A DNA stretch of 40,912 nt from Desulfovibrio sp. (GTDB lineage Bacteria > Bacillota > Dethiobacteria > DTU022), in contig JAGUZX010000135.1 of the NCBI GenBank assembly GCA_020060545.1, positions 68,734 through 109,645 of the forward strand. Direction: 5' to 3'. The notes beneath the pieces are model-generated. The model saw only the letters and a program-made list of their open reading frames with translations, was not told where the DNA came from and did no database searches. This document shows positions 23,606-31,013 of the stretch, piece by piece (the first letter of the stretch is position 1; each line of letters begins with the position of its first letter). A program made the translations under genes and the position numbers.

Positions 23606-25084
23606 TTATTTTTTGCGGCGCTTGCTGCGGTCAGAATCACGCGTCCGGAGAAAATCGGGGCGGTAAAGGCTTACCGGCATGGGGCGACGGAGGACAATGC
23701 TGAGAAGGGCCTTTAAGTTTAAGGGGAAAAGAGGCCACATGTAAGGGAATCCAAAGGGCCGGAAAGTAACCATGCGCAGCAGGATCAACCCCATGCCCAG
23801 GAGCAAACCGGGCAGTTTCAGCAGCCCGGTGAGAAGGATCAACATTAAAAGGATCACCCGGTTGGCCATGCTCAGTTCCCAACTCGGCGTGGAAAAAATC
23901 CCGATCGCTACCAGGCCGGTATAAAGCAGGACCTCGGGCACAAAAAAACCGACTTCCACGGCAATTTGCCCGATCAACAGGGCGCCGACCAGGCCCAGGG
24001 CTGTGGCAAAGGGAGAAGGGGTATGGATGCTGGCCATCCGGATCAGGTCCAGTCCAAAATGGGCAAAGATAAATTGCAGATAGAGCGGAATATTTGCTTT
24101 TTCTTTCGGTCCAATAAATTTCAACGCTTCGGGTAGTAAGCGCGGCTCCGTGGCGAAGAGCAGCCATACCGGGATCAAGACAAAAGAGAGAAATATGCCC
24201 AGCATTCTTACCCAACGGATGTAAGTGCCGATCACCGGTGAATGACGGAATTCCTCGGCATGCTGCAAGTGGTGAAAAAAAGTTACCGGGACGATCATCA
24301 CCGAGGGCGATGTGTCGACGACAATAATCACGTGCCCCTCCAGCAGGTGGGTTGCCGCCACGTCGGGGCGCTCCGTATAGCGCACCGCGGGAAAAGGGTT
24401 CCAGAAATTCCCGGTTATAAATTCCTCAACCGATTTTTCCGCCATGGGCAGAGCGTCGATCTCGATCTTTTTGATCCGGGCGCGGATCTGCGCCACGATC
24501 TCCGGCCTGGCGATATCGTTGATATACATGATCGCCACGTCGCTCACCGAGCGCGTGCCGGCTTTGATCGCCTCCGCCCGCAGCTGGGGATCTCTGATCC
24601 TCCGCCGGATCAGGGTGATATTGAAAATCAGAGTTTCGACAAAACCGTCGCGCGAGCCGCGCGTAATTTTTTCGATATCCGGCTCCTCGGGTGAGCGGCC
24701 CGGGTATTGCCTGGTATCGATGATCAGCGCCTGCCGTTCCCCGTCCATGAAGAGAACCATCGGGCCGGCCAAGGCCTCCCTGATCGCCTCTTCCAGATCG
24801 TTGACCGGGGTAACCTCTACGTAAGGGATAATCTCCCGCAGCAGTTTATCTAAGGGCCCGGGAAGAAGCTCTTCTCGCTTCGTGTTCAGCAAAGTACGCA
24901 GAATGAACGTCGATATATCGTTGCTGGTAAACCCGTCGACAAAAAGCAGCGCCGCCTTCTTGCCGCCGATTATGATTTCTTTCAGGATTACATCGAAATT
25001 ATTTTCACCGAGGCCCAGGCGGTCTTTGACGTAAGCGTTATTGTCCTCCAGTTTCTTGCTGATTTTTACTTTTCCGCCTGTCAT
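23606..25084 (-). CDS. spoVAF: Stage V sporulation protein AF (GerA-family membrane protein)
   Basis: SpoVAF resembles the A subunit of germinant receptors and is linked to the SpoVA dipicolinate channel in the spore inner membrane. The soluble N-terminal domain (1-270) contains LLFVDGF, EVTPVNDLEEAI, and EEFITGNFWNPFPAVRYTERPDVAATHLLEGH. The characteristic VVDTSPSVMIVPVTFFHHLQHAEEF then leads into about five membrane helices, with HTPSPFATALGLVGALLIGQ and EVLLYTGLVAIGIFSTPSWEL. The ATG at 25084 follows AAAGGAG by 14 nt; a GTG 18 codons upstream is possible. In Bacillus spoVAF closes the spoVA operon after sigF. Here it follows sigF, but spoVAA-AE are absent. Confidence 0.93.
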   Translation of the reverse strand: MTGGKVKISKKLEDNNAYVKDRLGLGENNFDVILKEIIIGGKKAALLFVDGFTSNDISTFILRTLLNTKREELLPGPLDKLLREIIPYVEVTPVNDLEEAIREALAGPMVLFMDGERQALIIDTRQYPGRSPEEPDIEKITRGSRDGFVETLIFNITLIRRRIRDPQLRAEAIKAGTRSVSDVAIMYINDIARPEIVAQIRARIKKIEIDALPMAEKSVEEFITGNFWNPFPAVRYTERPDVAATHLLEGHVIIVVDTSPSVMIVPVTFFHHLQHAEEFRHSPVIGTYIRWVRMLGIFLSFVLIPVWLLFATEPRLLPEALKFIGPKEKANIPLYLQFIFAHFGLDLIRMASIHTPSPFATALGLVGALLIGQIAVEVGFFVPEVLLYTGLVAIGIFSTPSWELSMANRVILLMLILLTGLLKLPGLLLGMGLILLRMVTFRPFGFPYMWPLFPLNLKALLSIVLRRPMPVSLYRPDFLRTRDSDRSKRRKK

Positions 25085-25189
25085 AGCCGGCCGGATCGCT
25101 CCTTTCGATAACGGCTGCCGGTAGAAAAAAATGGGCACAAAAAAGAGGCCCGCAGTTCAACCGGGCCATTGCCGCCTTCGCTGCTCCTG

Positions 25190-25591
25190 TTAACGGTGCT
25201 CCCGCACGCCGAAAGCCAGTTTCAGGTTCACTTTATACTCCGTGATTTCACCATCATCCAGATCCGCGGTAAAGTTGACAACTTCGACCCCGGTAATGTT
25301 GTCCACTGTTTTGGCCGCTTCTCTTACCGCATTCCGCATGGCATCATCCCAGCTTGATTTAGACTCGCCGACCAGTTCGATTATTTTGGCTACCGTTGTC
25401 ATCTGAGCAAACCTCCTACTGTTTTTAATGATGAAACCGGCGGTTTCACGCCAGACGGGCCGTGAACGGCGGGGCGGTTCCTTGGGCGCGTGGAACCAGA
25501 GCATATAGATTAACAAGCCCGATACAAGTAAAAAGAGGGCCGACAAAAAAATAACCGCCGCATACCTCAGGGTATATTCTCGAAAGAGCAT
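25190..25591 (-). CDS. Dodecin-domain protein with an N-terminal membrane helix
   Basis: One frame of 133 codons encodes a 63-residue N-terminal part with a single membrane helix (RYAAVIFLSALFLLVSGLLI, about 9-28) and a basic linker (PPRRSRPVW). A 70-residue dodecin domain starts MTTVAKIIELVGESKSSWDD and ends EYKVNLKLAFGV. Dodecins form hollow 12-mers that store flavins; the Trp that stacks on flavin in archaeal dodecin is replaced here (NITGVEVV), as I recall for other Firmicutes. GGGGGAGG precedes the first ATG. A second strong site, AGGAGG, precedes the dodecin ATG at 25402, so a soluble 70-aa form may also be made. It lies between sigF and spoVAF behind a sigma-G-type promoter. Confidence 0.8.
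   Translation of the reverse strand: MLFREYTLRYAAVIFLSALFLLVSGLLIYMLWFHAPKEPPRRSRPVWRETAGFIIKNSRRFAQMTTVAKIIELVGESKSSWDDAMRNAVREAAKTVDNITGVEVVNFTADLDDGEITEYKVNLKLAFGVREHR
25411..25417 (-). promoter_or_regulatory. Internal ribosome site for a short dodecin
   Basis: AGGAGGT on the minus strand lies 8 nt before the in-frame ATG at 25402. It sits inside the coding frame of the membrane-anchored version, encoding part of NSRRFAQ. This would allow two products from one frame. Confidence 0.5.
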
Positions 25592-25624
25592 TTGCCCTCC
25601 CCCTTTAAGGGTTTACAGCGATTT

Positions 25625-25653
25625 TAGTATGTTTCAAAACGGCATTTATATAC
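25625..25653 (-). promoter_or_regulatory. Sigma-G-type promoter before dodecin-spoVAF
   Basis: GTATA (-35) and CATACTA (-10) on the minus strand are 17 bp apart, matching the Bacillus sigma-G consensus at every defined base. It begins immediately after the sigF stop, 34 bp before the ATG of the dodecin gene. The Bacillus spoVA operon is under sigma-G, so the location fits. Confidence 0.65.
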
Positions 25654-25655
25654 CG

Positions 25656-26351
25656 TTATTGCTGCAGATAACAGCGAAGTTGCCCCAAGATCCTTTTTTC
25701 CAGGCGGGATACCTGGCGCTGGGAAAGGGCAAGGCTCTGGGCAATTTCCGCCTGGGTCAGCTCTTTAAAGAACCTGAGTTCAATAATCTTACGTTCCAGG
25801 GGAGAAAGTTTGCTCATTGACTCATAAAGGGCAAGACGGTCCAACAACTCTTCTTCATGGCTGGCGGCGGCCCCGCCAAGGGGAAGTTCTTCTGCCAGCG
25901 AGCAAACCGGCAAGGCCGCTTCCATGGCCAGAACCACCTCTTCAGGGGAGATCCCCATCTTCACCGCCAGCTCCGAAACGGTCGGCTGGCGCTGAAGAAC
26001 CTGGGTTAGCCGTTCGCGTAAGGAACTCAACGCGCGTGACTGCTCCTGCAACGTCCGGCTCACTTTGAGCGGGTATTGATAGTTCCTGCGGTAAGTGCGT
26101 ATCTCTCCCTTGATCCAGGTCACGGCATAAGTGACAAACTTGACTGGAGCCTGCAGGTTAAACCGCCGCGCTGCTTTCAACAGGCCGATCATTCCCACCT
26201 GGAAACAGTCCTCCGTTTCCGAAGGTCCATAAGCGGCACGTCCGGCCATGGCGGAGACCAGCGGGCTCATCCGGGCCACCAGTTCTCCGCCGGCCTCCCC
26301 GTCCCCGTTTTGGAAGCGGCGCAGCAGGCCCCGCAGCAACTCTTCATTCAT
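25656..26351 (-). CDS. sigF: RNA polymerase sporulation sigma factor F
   Basis: SigF is the first forespore-specific sigma factor, held inactive by SpoIIAB. Region 2 is seen in LVSAMAGRAAYGPSETEDCFQVGMIGLLKA and FVTYAVTWIKGEIRTYRR. Region 3 has SELAVKMGISPEEVV, and region 4 ends with LSPLERKIIELRFFKELTQAEIAQSLALSQRQVSRLEKRIL, a full helix-turn-helix. The length of 231 aa is close to the Bacillus protein. It begins 3 bp after spoIIAB. Its identity as SigF, not SigG, follows from the spoIIA context. Confidence 0.96.
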   Translation of the reverse strand: MNEELLRGLLRRFQNGDGEAGGELVARMSPLVSAMAGRAAYGPSETEDCFQVGMIGLLKAARRFNLQAPVKFVTYAVTWIKGEIRTYRRNYQYPLKVSRTLQEQSRALSSLRERLTQVLQRQPTVSELAVKMGISPEEVVLAMEAALPVCSLAEELPLGGAAASHEEELLDRLALYESMSKLSPLERKIIELRFFKELTQAEIAQSLALSQRQVSRLEKRILGQLRCYLQQ

Positions 26352-26354
26352 AAA

Positions 26355-26801
26355 CTACTTCTCCCCGGAATCACCTTTGGACCGGATCTCTTTAATCAGC
26401 CGGACCGTGGTTCCCTGGCCCGGGGTTGAGCGTACCTCCATCTCATCCATGAAGTTCTCCATGATTGTAAAGCCCATTCCTGAGCGCTCCAGTTCAGGCT
26501 TACTGGTAAAAAGCGGCTGGCGTGCTTTCTCCAGGTCGGCAATACCCACTCCCCGGTCGGCGATCTCCACAAACAGCTTCTTCCCTTCCAGGTGAGCGTT
26601 AATCGTAATGATGCCCACCTCGTCTTCATAAGCATGAATAATGGCATTGGTGACCGCTTCGGAAACCGCTGTTTTGATGTCGCTGATTTCGTCCAGGGTG
26701 GGGTCCAGCCGCGAAACAAAAGCGGCGACAACAACCCGGGCAAAGGCTTCGTTTTCGGAACGGCTCGGTATTTCCAGTTTCATATACGAGCGATACAGCA
26801 A
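26355..26801 (-). CDS. spoIIAB: Anti-sigma-F factor and serine kinase
   Basis: SpoIIAB binds SigF and phosphorylates SpoIIAA. It is a GHKL kinase: N-box [15 protein letters not shown]1 box [11 protein letters not shown], and G2 [16 protein letters not shown]. The beginning [21 protein letters not shown] is typical. Two starts compete: the TTG at 26801, 10 nt after AAGGAGG, and an ATG six codons later that gives the more usual N-terminus MKLEIPSRS. The ribosome site overlaps the end of spoIIAA, so the genes are coupled. Confidence 0.95.
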   Translation of the reverse strand: MLYRSYMKLEIPSRSENEAFARVVVAAFVSRLDPTLDEISDIKTAVSEAVTNAIIHAYEDEVGIITINAHLEGKKLFVEIADRGVGIADLEKARQPLFTSKPELERSGMGFTIMENFMDEMEVRSTPGQGTTVRLIKEIRSKGDSGEK

Positions 26802-26805
26802 GCGA

Positions 26806-27171
26806 TTACGACCTCCTTTTGGGCGTTCGGCCCATAATCATATGCTCCAGGGCTTCCTTTTCGCTCTCAAAAAAAGGGATAATCCTGGGCAAACCTGCGA
26901 TTTGCAGCACTTTCAATACCGCCTCCGAAGCGCTGCAAACAGCCATCAGCCCGCCCCGCTCCCGGATCCTCCGGTAGCGCCCCAACAGGACGCCCACCCC
27001 GGAGCTGTCGGTGAAGGTTAAGCCTTGCAGGTTGAAAATAACATTGTGCACCGGATCCCGCGCCAGTTCTCCATCCACCGCCTCCCGCAGGCGGCCGGTC
27101 CAGTGATGATCCAGTTCGCCCTGCAAGCGAACCAGCAGGTTGGCCTGGTGCAGTGCAAGCTCAATTTCCAT
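26806..27171 (-). CDS. spoIIAA: Anti-anti-sigma-F factor
   Basis: SpoIIAA frees SigF by binding SpoIIAB when unphosphorylated. The STAS domain contains [12 protein letters not shown] near the start and [19 protein letters not shown], in which the first or second Ser of DSSG is the site phosphorylated by SpoIIAB. ATG 27171 is chosen for GGGAGG 5 nt upstream; the open frame begins 17 codons earlier without a ribosome site. The 121-residue length fits. It heads the spoIIA operon behind a sigma-H-like promoter and an 0A box. Confidence 0.95.
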   Translation of the reverse strand: MEIELALHQANLLVRLQGELDHHWTGRLREAVDGELARDPVHNVIFNLQGLTFTDSSGVGVLLGRYRRIRERGGLMAVCSASEAVLKVLQIAGLPRIIPFFESEKEALEHMIMGRTPKRRS

Positions 27172-27211
27172 GGCAACCTCCCGTATTTTGAAATAGAATC
27201 GCTTTGGAAAA

Positions 27212-27240
27212 TAGTTCTGCACTTCTCAAAATTTCCCTGC
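27212..27240 (-). promoter_or_regulatory. Sigma-H-like promoter of the spoIIA operon
   Basis: GCAGGGAAA and GCAGAACTA on the minus strand are 11 bp apart, against RnAGGAwww-N11-12-RnnGAATww. Each half has one mismatch. It lies 41 bp before the spoIIAA start codon, as in Bacillus where the operon is transcribed by sigma-H RNA polymerase with Spo0A-P. Confidence 0.55.
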
Positions 27241-27256
27241 CACTCTTTAAAAAAAA

Positions 27257-27263
27257 TTCGACA
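27257..27263 (-). promoter_or_regulatory. Spo0A box upstream of spoIIAA
   Basis: TGTCGAA on the minus strand is an exact match to the 0A box TGnCGAA, placed 16 bp upstream of the -35 half of the candidate promoter. This is where Spo0A-P activates spoIIA in Bacillus. Confidence 0.6.
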
Positions 27264-27265
27264 AT

Positions 27266-27306
27266 AATAAAAAGAACAGGGACACCGTTACAGCCCCTGG
27301 TGTCCC
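27266..27306 (-). terminator. Rho-independent terminator after dacF
   Basis: On the minus strand GGGACACC and GGTGTCCC form an 8-bp stem with a 12-nt loop, followed by TGTTCTTTTTATTATT. It separates dacF from the spoIIA promoter. The remaining gap (27307-27518) contains no gene that I trust: a GGGGTCAGACC-type repeat at 27437-27449 and a GC-rich stretch at 27370-27430. Confidence 0.7.
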
Positions 27307-27518
27307 GTTTGCCAAGCAAGGGACAACTGTGATACCTCTTTACAGCCCTTTTAAATCTTTAAGTAAGCCGTGCCTCACGGATGCCGAAAGCAGGGGCGCG
27401 GCACACTGCGCCCTGCGGGGATGGCCTATGCTCCAGGTCTGACCCCTAATCTTATTTTTTAGGAGGGCTAGTGATAAATGATGTTCTTTTCTAACTTCCA
27501 ACTTCTTACTTCCAGGAG

Positions 27519-28697
27519 TTAGCGGCCGAATCTTACCCAGCGATCCAGCAGGCGCAGGAAGACCGCAACCTGTGATGCCCGGCAAACCGGTTCCGCCGCC
27601 ACCAGGTCTACCGAGGCTTCTTCGCCATCACCGTAGGTCACAACTAGCTCCCCTACTTTTTGTCCCTTCTGCAATGGGAACTTCACCGGCAAGATTTTTA
27701 CCTCCTGCAGGAAATCTTCGGCGTCCCCCCTGGCCATCAACAGGTTGAGCTTTTTTGCCGCGATCAGCTTTACCTGGGGCGGGGATCCCTTGTCTACAGG
27801 CAGCAGGGTAAACACTGCGCCTTTTTCGATTACCGGGACGCTTTTAAAGTGGCTGAACCCGTAGTCGAGGAGCAGCCGGGCCGCTTCGTAGCGGTCTTCC
27901 ACTGTCGGAGAACCGAGGACAACGGCCAAAAAGCGGGTTTCTCCCCGCTGCGCCGTGGCGGAGATGCCGTTGCCCGCCTCCCGCGTGAACCCTGTTTTGA
28001 GCCCGTCACACCCCTGGTAGTAGCGGACCATGCGGTTGGTGTTGCTCAAAAAAACCTCGCCGGAGCGAATCTTTCCCTGCAAGAAATGTTCATCCATCCA
28101 GATCGTGGCCCACCGGTGGATTTGCGGGTATTCCAGCAGCGCGCAGCTCATCAGCATTACGTCATGGACAGTGCTGTAATGTTCAGGATGGTGCAGCCCG
28201 TGCGGATTGCAAAAATTGGTGTTGATCATGCCCAACTCCCGCGCTTTTTCGTTCATCATCTCGACAAAAGCTTCCACAGACCCGCCCACATGTTCGGCCA
28301 CCGCCACGGCGGCATCATTCGCCGATCCTACCGCCATCCCGGTGAGCAGGTTTTCCAGGGAAACGACATCACCCTCGCTTAAAAACAGTTCGGAACCGCC
28401 CATGGCGGAAGCCCTGGCGCTGACACGAACCGGGTCTTCCAAGCCCGCTTTCCCAAGCTCCAGCTGCTCCATCACCACCAGCAGGCTCATGATCTTGGTA
28501 ATACTGGCCGGATACAACCTTTCATGGCTTTTTATTTCCCAAATCACCTTCCCGCTGTATACCTCCATCAGGAGAGCGGCTTCCGCTTTGAGATTAAAAA
28601 CCGGCTCCTGAGCCGCCTCGGTCACGGCGGGTTGCAGACAAAGGAAAAATAACAATAGGATCGTTATGGGCCACGGGCGAAATGTTTTCACCTTCAT
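27519..28697 (-). CDS. dacF: D-alanyl-D-alanine carboxypeptidase (DacF)
   Basis: DacF is a forespore D,D-carboxypeptidase that modifies cortex and germ-cell-wall peptides. A signal peptide (MKVKTFRPWPITILLLFF, cut near AVTEAA) precedes SITK (SxxK), SAN (GSANDAAVAVAEH) and KTG (CDGLKTGFT), then the PBP5_C beta domain and a C-terminal amphipathic segment (AVFLRLLDRWVRF) for membrane attachment. ATG 28697 has AAAGGGGA upstream; the open frame extends 37 codons further without similarity. The position before spoIIAA is the same as in Bacillus, where dacF is read from its own sigma-F promoter. The two carboxypeptidases in this window share the same layout. Confidence 0.94.
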   Translation of the reverse strand: MKVKTFRPWPITILLLFFLCLQPAVTEAAQEPVFNLKAEAALLMEVYSGKVIWEIKSHERLYPASITKIMSLLVVMEQLELGKAGLEDPVRVSARASAMGGSELFLSEGDVVSLENLLTGMAVGSANDAAVAVAEHVGGSVEAFVEMMNEKARELGMINTNFCNPHGLHHPEHYSTVHDVMLMSCALLEYPQIHRWATIWMDEHFLQGKIRSGEVFLSNTNRMVRYYQGCDGLKTGFTREAGNGISATAQRGETRFLAVVLGSPTVEDRYEAARLLLDYGFSHFKSVPVIEKGAVFTLLPVDKGSPPQVKLIAAKKLNLLMARGDAEDFLQEVKILPVKFPLQKGQKVGELVVTYGDGEEASVDLVAAEPVCRASQVAVFLRLLDRWVRFGR

Positions 28698-28718
28698 TAA
28701 TCCCCTTTCATTTTTTTC

Positions 28719-28748
28719 TATTTTCTCCAACAGGGATGGAAATAATAC
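28719..28748 (-). promoter_or_regulatory. Sigma-F-type promoter before dacF
   Basis: GTATT (-35) and GGAGAAAATA (-10) are 15 bp apart on the minus strand. The -10 fits the sigma-F pattern GGnnAnAnTA in full; the -35 has one mismatch to GyATA. Distance to the dacF ATG is 21 bp from the -10, giving a very short leader that includes the ribosome site. Confidence 0.55.
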
Positions 28749-28854
28749 CGCGCCAGGCGTGAGGGATTGGACGGCGCGACCAGGCGCAAACATCGCCTCC
28801 AGTTTCACGCCTGGGAATGTGGACTTGAACCGGATTGGTCTAGAGGAAGTTTGT

Positions 28855-30063
28855 TTAAAGAAAAGGGCGTCCGAATTCCAGGGGAGGCAGGTTTAACCAG
28901 GATGCCGCGGTGGCTCCGAGGTCGGCCAGGGAGCTGCGCTCCCCCAGGTTCACGCATTCCTGCTCGAAGCCGGGGCTCCATGCCATTAAGGGGACGTATT
29001 CCCTGGTATGATCGGTGCCCGGGTGGGTGGGATCACAGCCGTGATCGGCGGTGACGAAGAGCAGGTCGTCTTGCTCCAGCTCTGACAGGATCGCGCCCAG
29101 GAACAGGTCAAAATGCTTCAGGGCTGAAGCAAAACCGGCGCTGTCGTTGCGGTGCCCGTAAAGGGTGTCGAAATCCCCAAAGGTAGCCCAAAGGATACCG
29201 CGCGGGACGATTTTTAACAGCGCCAGGAGCGATTCCGCCGTCGCTTCGTTGCCCCCGCCGGGATAAGGCAGGGTAATCCCGCGGTGGTTGAAAATGTCCG
29301 CCACTTTCCCGATGGCGGCTACCGGGTAACCGGCGCCCGCCGCCTTGTCCAGCAGGGTCGCCCCCGGCGGGGAGAGGGAGAAATCCTTGCGTCCCCCGGT
29401 CCGCGTGAAGCTGCCCGCGGCGCCTGTAAAAGGGCGGGCAATCACCCGTCCCACGCCATGTTCCCCCTGCAAGATCTCCCGCGCTATCCTGCACCAGCGG
29501 TAGAGCTGCTCCGGAGGGATTAACGCTTCATGAGCCGCAACCTGAAAAACGCTGTCCGCCGAGGTATAGACGATCGGAAACCCGGTCCGCAGGTGCTCCT
29601 CACCCAGGGCGGCAATGATCTCCGTACCTGAAGCGGCGACATTGCCCAGAATTTTACGTTCAATGGCCTGTTCAAAAGGCTCAATGACAGCCGGCGGAAA
29701 ACCGCGGGGATAAACCGGAAAAGGCTTATTTAAGACCAGCCCGGCCAACTCCCAATGGCCGCTGGTGGTATCCTTGCCCGGAGAAAGGGGCGCCATACGG
29801 CCGTAAAACGAACGGTAACACGGCGGCCCGCTCCAACCGCGTTTACGGTGAGGGTAAAAGATCTCCATGAGGCCCAATCCGTTGAGGTGCGGCAGGTCGA
29901 GGGGACCATGCCTGGCGAGAACATGGCGAAGCGTATCGGCTCTTTCATCCCCGTAAGCCCCGGCGTCCGGGAGCGCTCCGGCTCCCGCCCCGTCCAGAAC
30001 CGCCAGGATCACTCTTTGTTTTCTTTCCGGATCCGGGCTAAGCCCTGGGGTGGGTTTTATCAT
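28855..30063 (-). CDS. deoB: Phosphopentomutase
   Basis: DeoB interconverts ribose 1-phosphate and ribose 5-phosphate (and the deoxy sugars) in nucleoside salvage. Family motifs: VILAVLDGAGAGALPDA (metal aspartate), GKDTTSGHWELAG with the phosphorylated threonine, TSADSVFQVAAHE, FGDFDTLYGHRNDSAGF, and VTADHGCDPTHPGTDHTREYVPL with metal-binding Asp and His. ATG 30063 overlaps the xerD end by 26 bp; no strong ribosome site is seen and a GTG at the RVILAVL block is a possible alternative. The order xerD-deoB-dacF matches Bacillus, except that the purine nucleoside phosphorylase gene is missing here. Confidence 0.94.
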   Translation of the reverse strand: MIKPTPGLSPDPERKQRVILAVLDGAGAGALPDAGAYGDERADTLRHVLARHGPLDLPHLNGLGLMEIFYPHRKRGWSGPPCYRSFYGRMAPLSPGKDTTSGHWELAGLVLNKPFPVYPRGFPPAVIEPFEQAIERKILGNVAASGTEIIAALGEEHLRTGFPIVYTSADSVFQVAAHEALIPPEQLYRWCRIAREILQGEHGVGRVIARPFTGAAGSFTRTGGRKDFSLSPPGATLLDKAAGAGYPVAAIGKVADIFNHRGITLPYPGGGNEATAESLLALLKIVPRGILWATFGDFDTLYGHRNDSAGFASALKHFDLFLGAILSELEQDDLLFVTADHGCDPTHPGTDHTREYVPLMAWSPGFEQECVNLGERSSLADLGATAASWLNLPPLEFGRPFL

Positions 30064-30949
30064 AGACTTCGCGAATTTTTCTTCTGGTGATCTGGGTATA
30101 GATCTGGGTGGTGGAAATGTCGGAATGGCCCAGCATCTCTTGTACCGAACGGAGATCGGCCCCGTTTTCAAGGAGATGGGTGGCAAAAGAATGCCGCAGC
30201 GTGTGCGGCGTAATTTCCCCCGAGATCTTCGACTTCTGGGCATATTTTTTGAGGATTTTCCAGAAACCTTGCCTGGTTAAGCGGCGGCCGTGGTGGTTGA
30301 CGAAGAGGGCTTTCTCATCGTTTTTTTTAATTAATTTGGACCGGCAAGTCTGGATATATTCCTGCACGAAATTGATCGAGACGGAGCCGATCGGGACAAT
30401 CCGCTCCTTCATCCCCTTCCCGCAACAGCGCAGGTATCCGACTTCGGGGTTAAAATCACCCACGTTGAGGAGTACAAGCTCCGAGACCCGGATCCCGGAT
30501 GCGTATAAAAGCTCCAGCATCGCCTTGTCCCGGAGGCCGTTATGGTCCCCTACTTTCGGCTGGCAAAGCAAACGGTCAACTTCTTTGGTTGATAAGACCC
30601 GGGGCAGTTTTTTTTCGATGCGCGGCGTCTCGAGCTGCTGGGCGGGGTTATCCTCCACCAGCCCGTCCTGCACCAAGAAGTTGTAAAAAGATCGGATGGA
30701 AGCGATGTTGCGGGAAATTGTTGAAGCGGCGTGGCCCGATTGTTTTAACTCCAGCAGGTAGCGGGAAATAACGTCACGGTTAATCGTGGAGGGATTGGTT
30801 TTTTTCTCTTTGTGAAGAAAAGAAAAAAATTTTTTCAGGTCACGGCGGTAAGATTCAAGCGTATTTTGAGCCAGGCCTTTTTCCACCGCGAGGTAGTGGG
30901 AAAAACTCTCCAACCAAGCTTCCAGCAAATTGAACTGACCCCGTTTCAT
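30038..30949 (-). CDS. xerD: Tyrosine recombinase XerD
   Basis: XerD with XerC resolves chromosome dimers at dif. The N-terminal SAM-like domain (1-100) includes YLAVEKGLAQNTLESYRRDL and HAASTISRNIASIRSFYNFL. The catalytic domain shows the expected set: Arg in ASGIRVSEL, Lys in the CCGKGMKER hairpin, HTLRH, GHSDISTTQIYTQI with His and the nucleophilic Tyr. At 303 aa it is normal. XerD, not XerC, is favoured by location with deoB and spoIIM. No ribosome site of strength is visible before the ATG. Confidence 0.94.
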   Translation of the reverse strand: MKRGQFNLLEAWLESFSHYLAVEKGLAQNTLESYRRDLKKFFSFLHKEKKTNPSTINRDVISRYLLELKQSGHAASTISRNIASIRSFYNFLVQDGLVEDNPAQQLETPRIEKKLPRVLSTKEVDRLLCQPKVGDHNGLRDKAMLELLYASGIRVSELVLLNVGDFNPEVGYLRCCGKGMKERIVPIGSVSINFVQEYIQTCRSKLIKKNDEKALFVNHHGRRLTRQGFWKILKKYAQKSKISGEITPHTLRHSFATHLLENGADLRSVQEMLGHSDISTTQIYTQITRRKIREVYDKTHPRA

Positions 30950-31013
30950 CGCAGAAAATATTGCTACCTATTCCACAACCAACAGTAAAAACCCTTTTTT
31001 TCGCAGGATTTAT

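Noticed and set aside
27340-27585. 81-codon minus-strand frame after dacF
   Set aside because: It runs across the dacF end in a different frame, has low-complexity content and no ribosome site.
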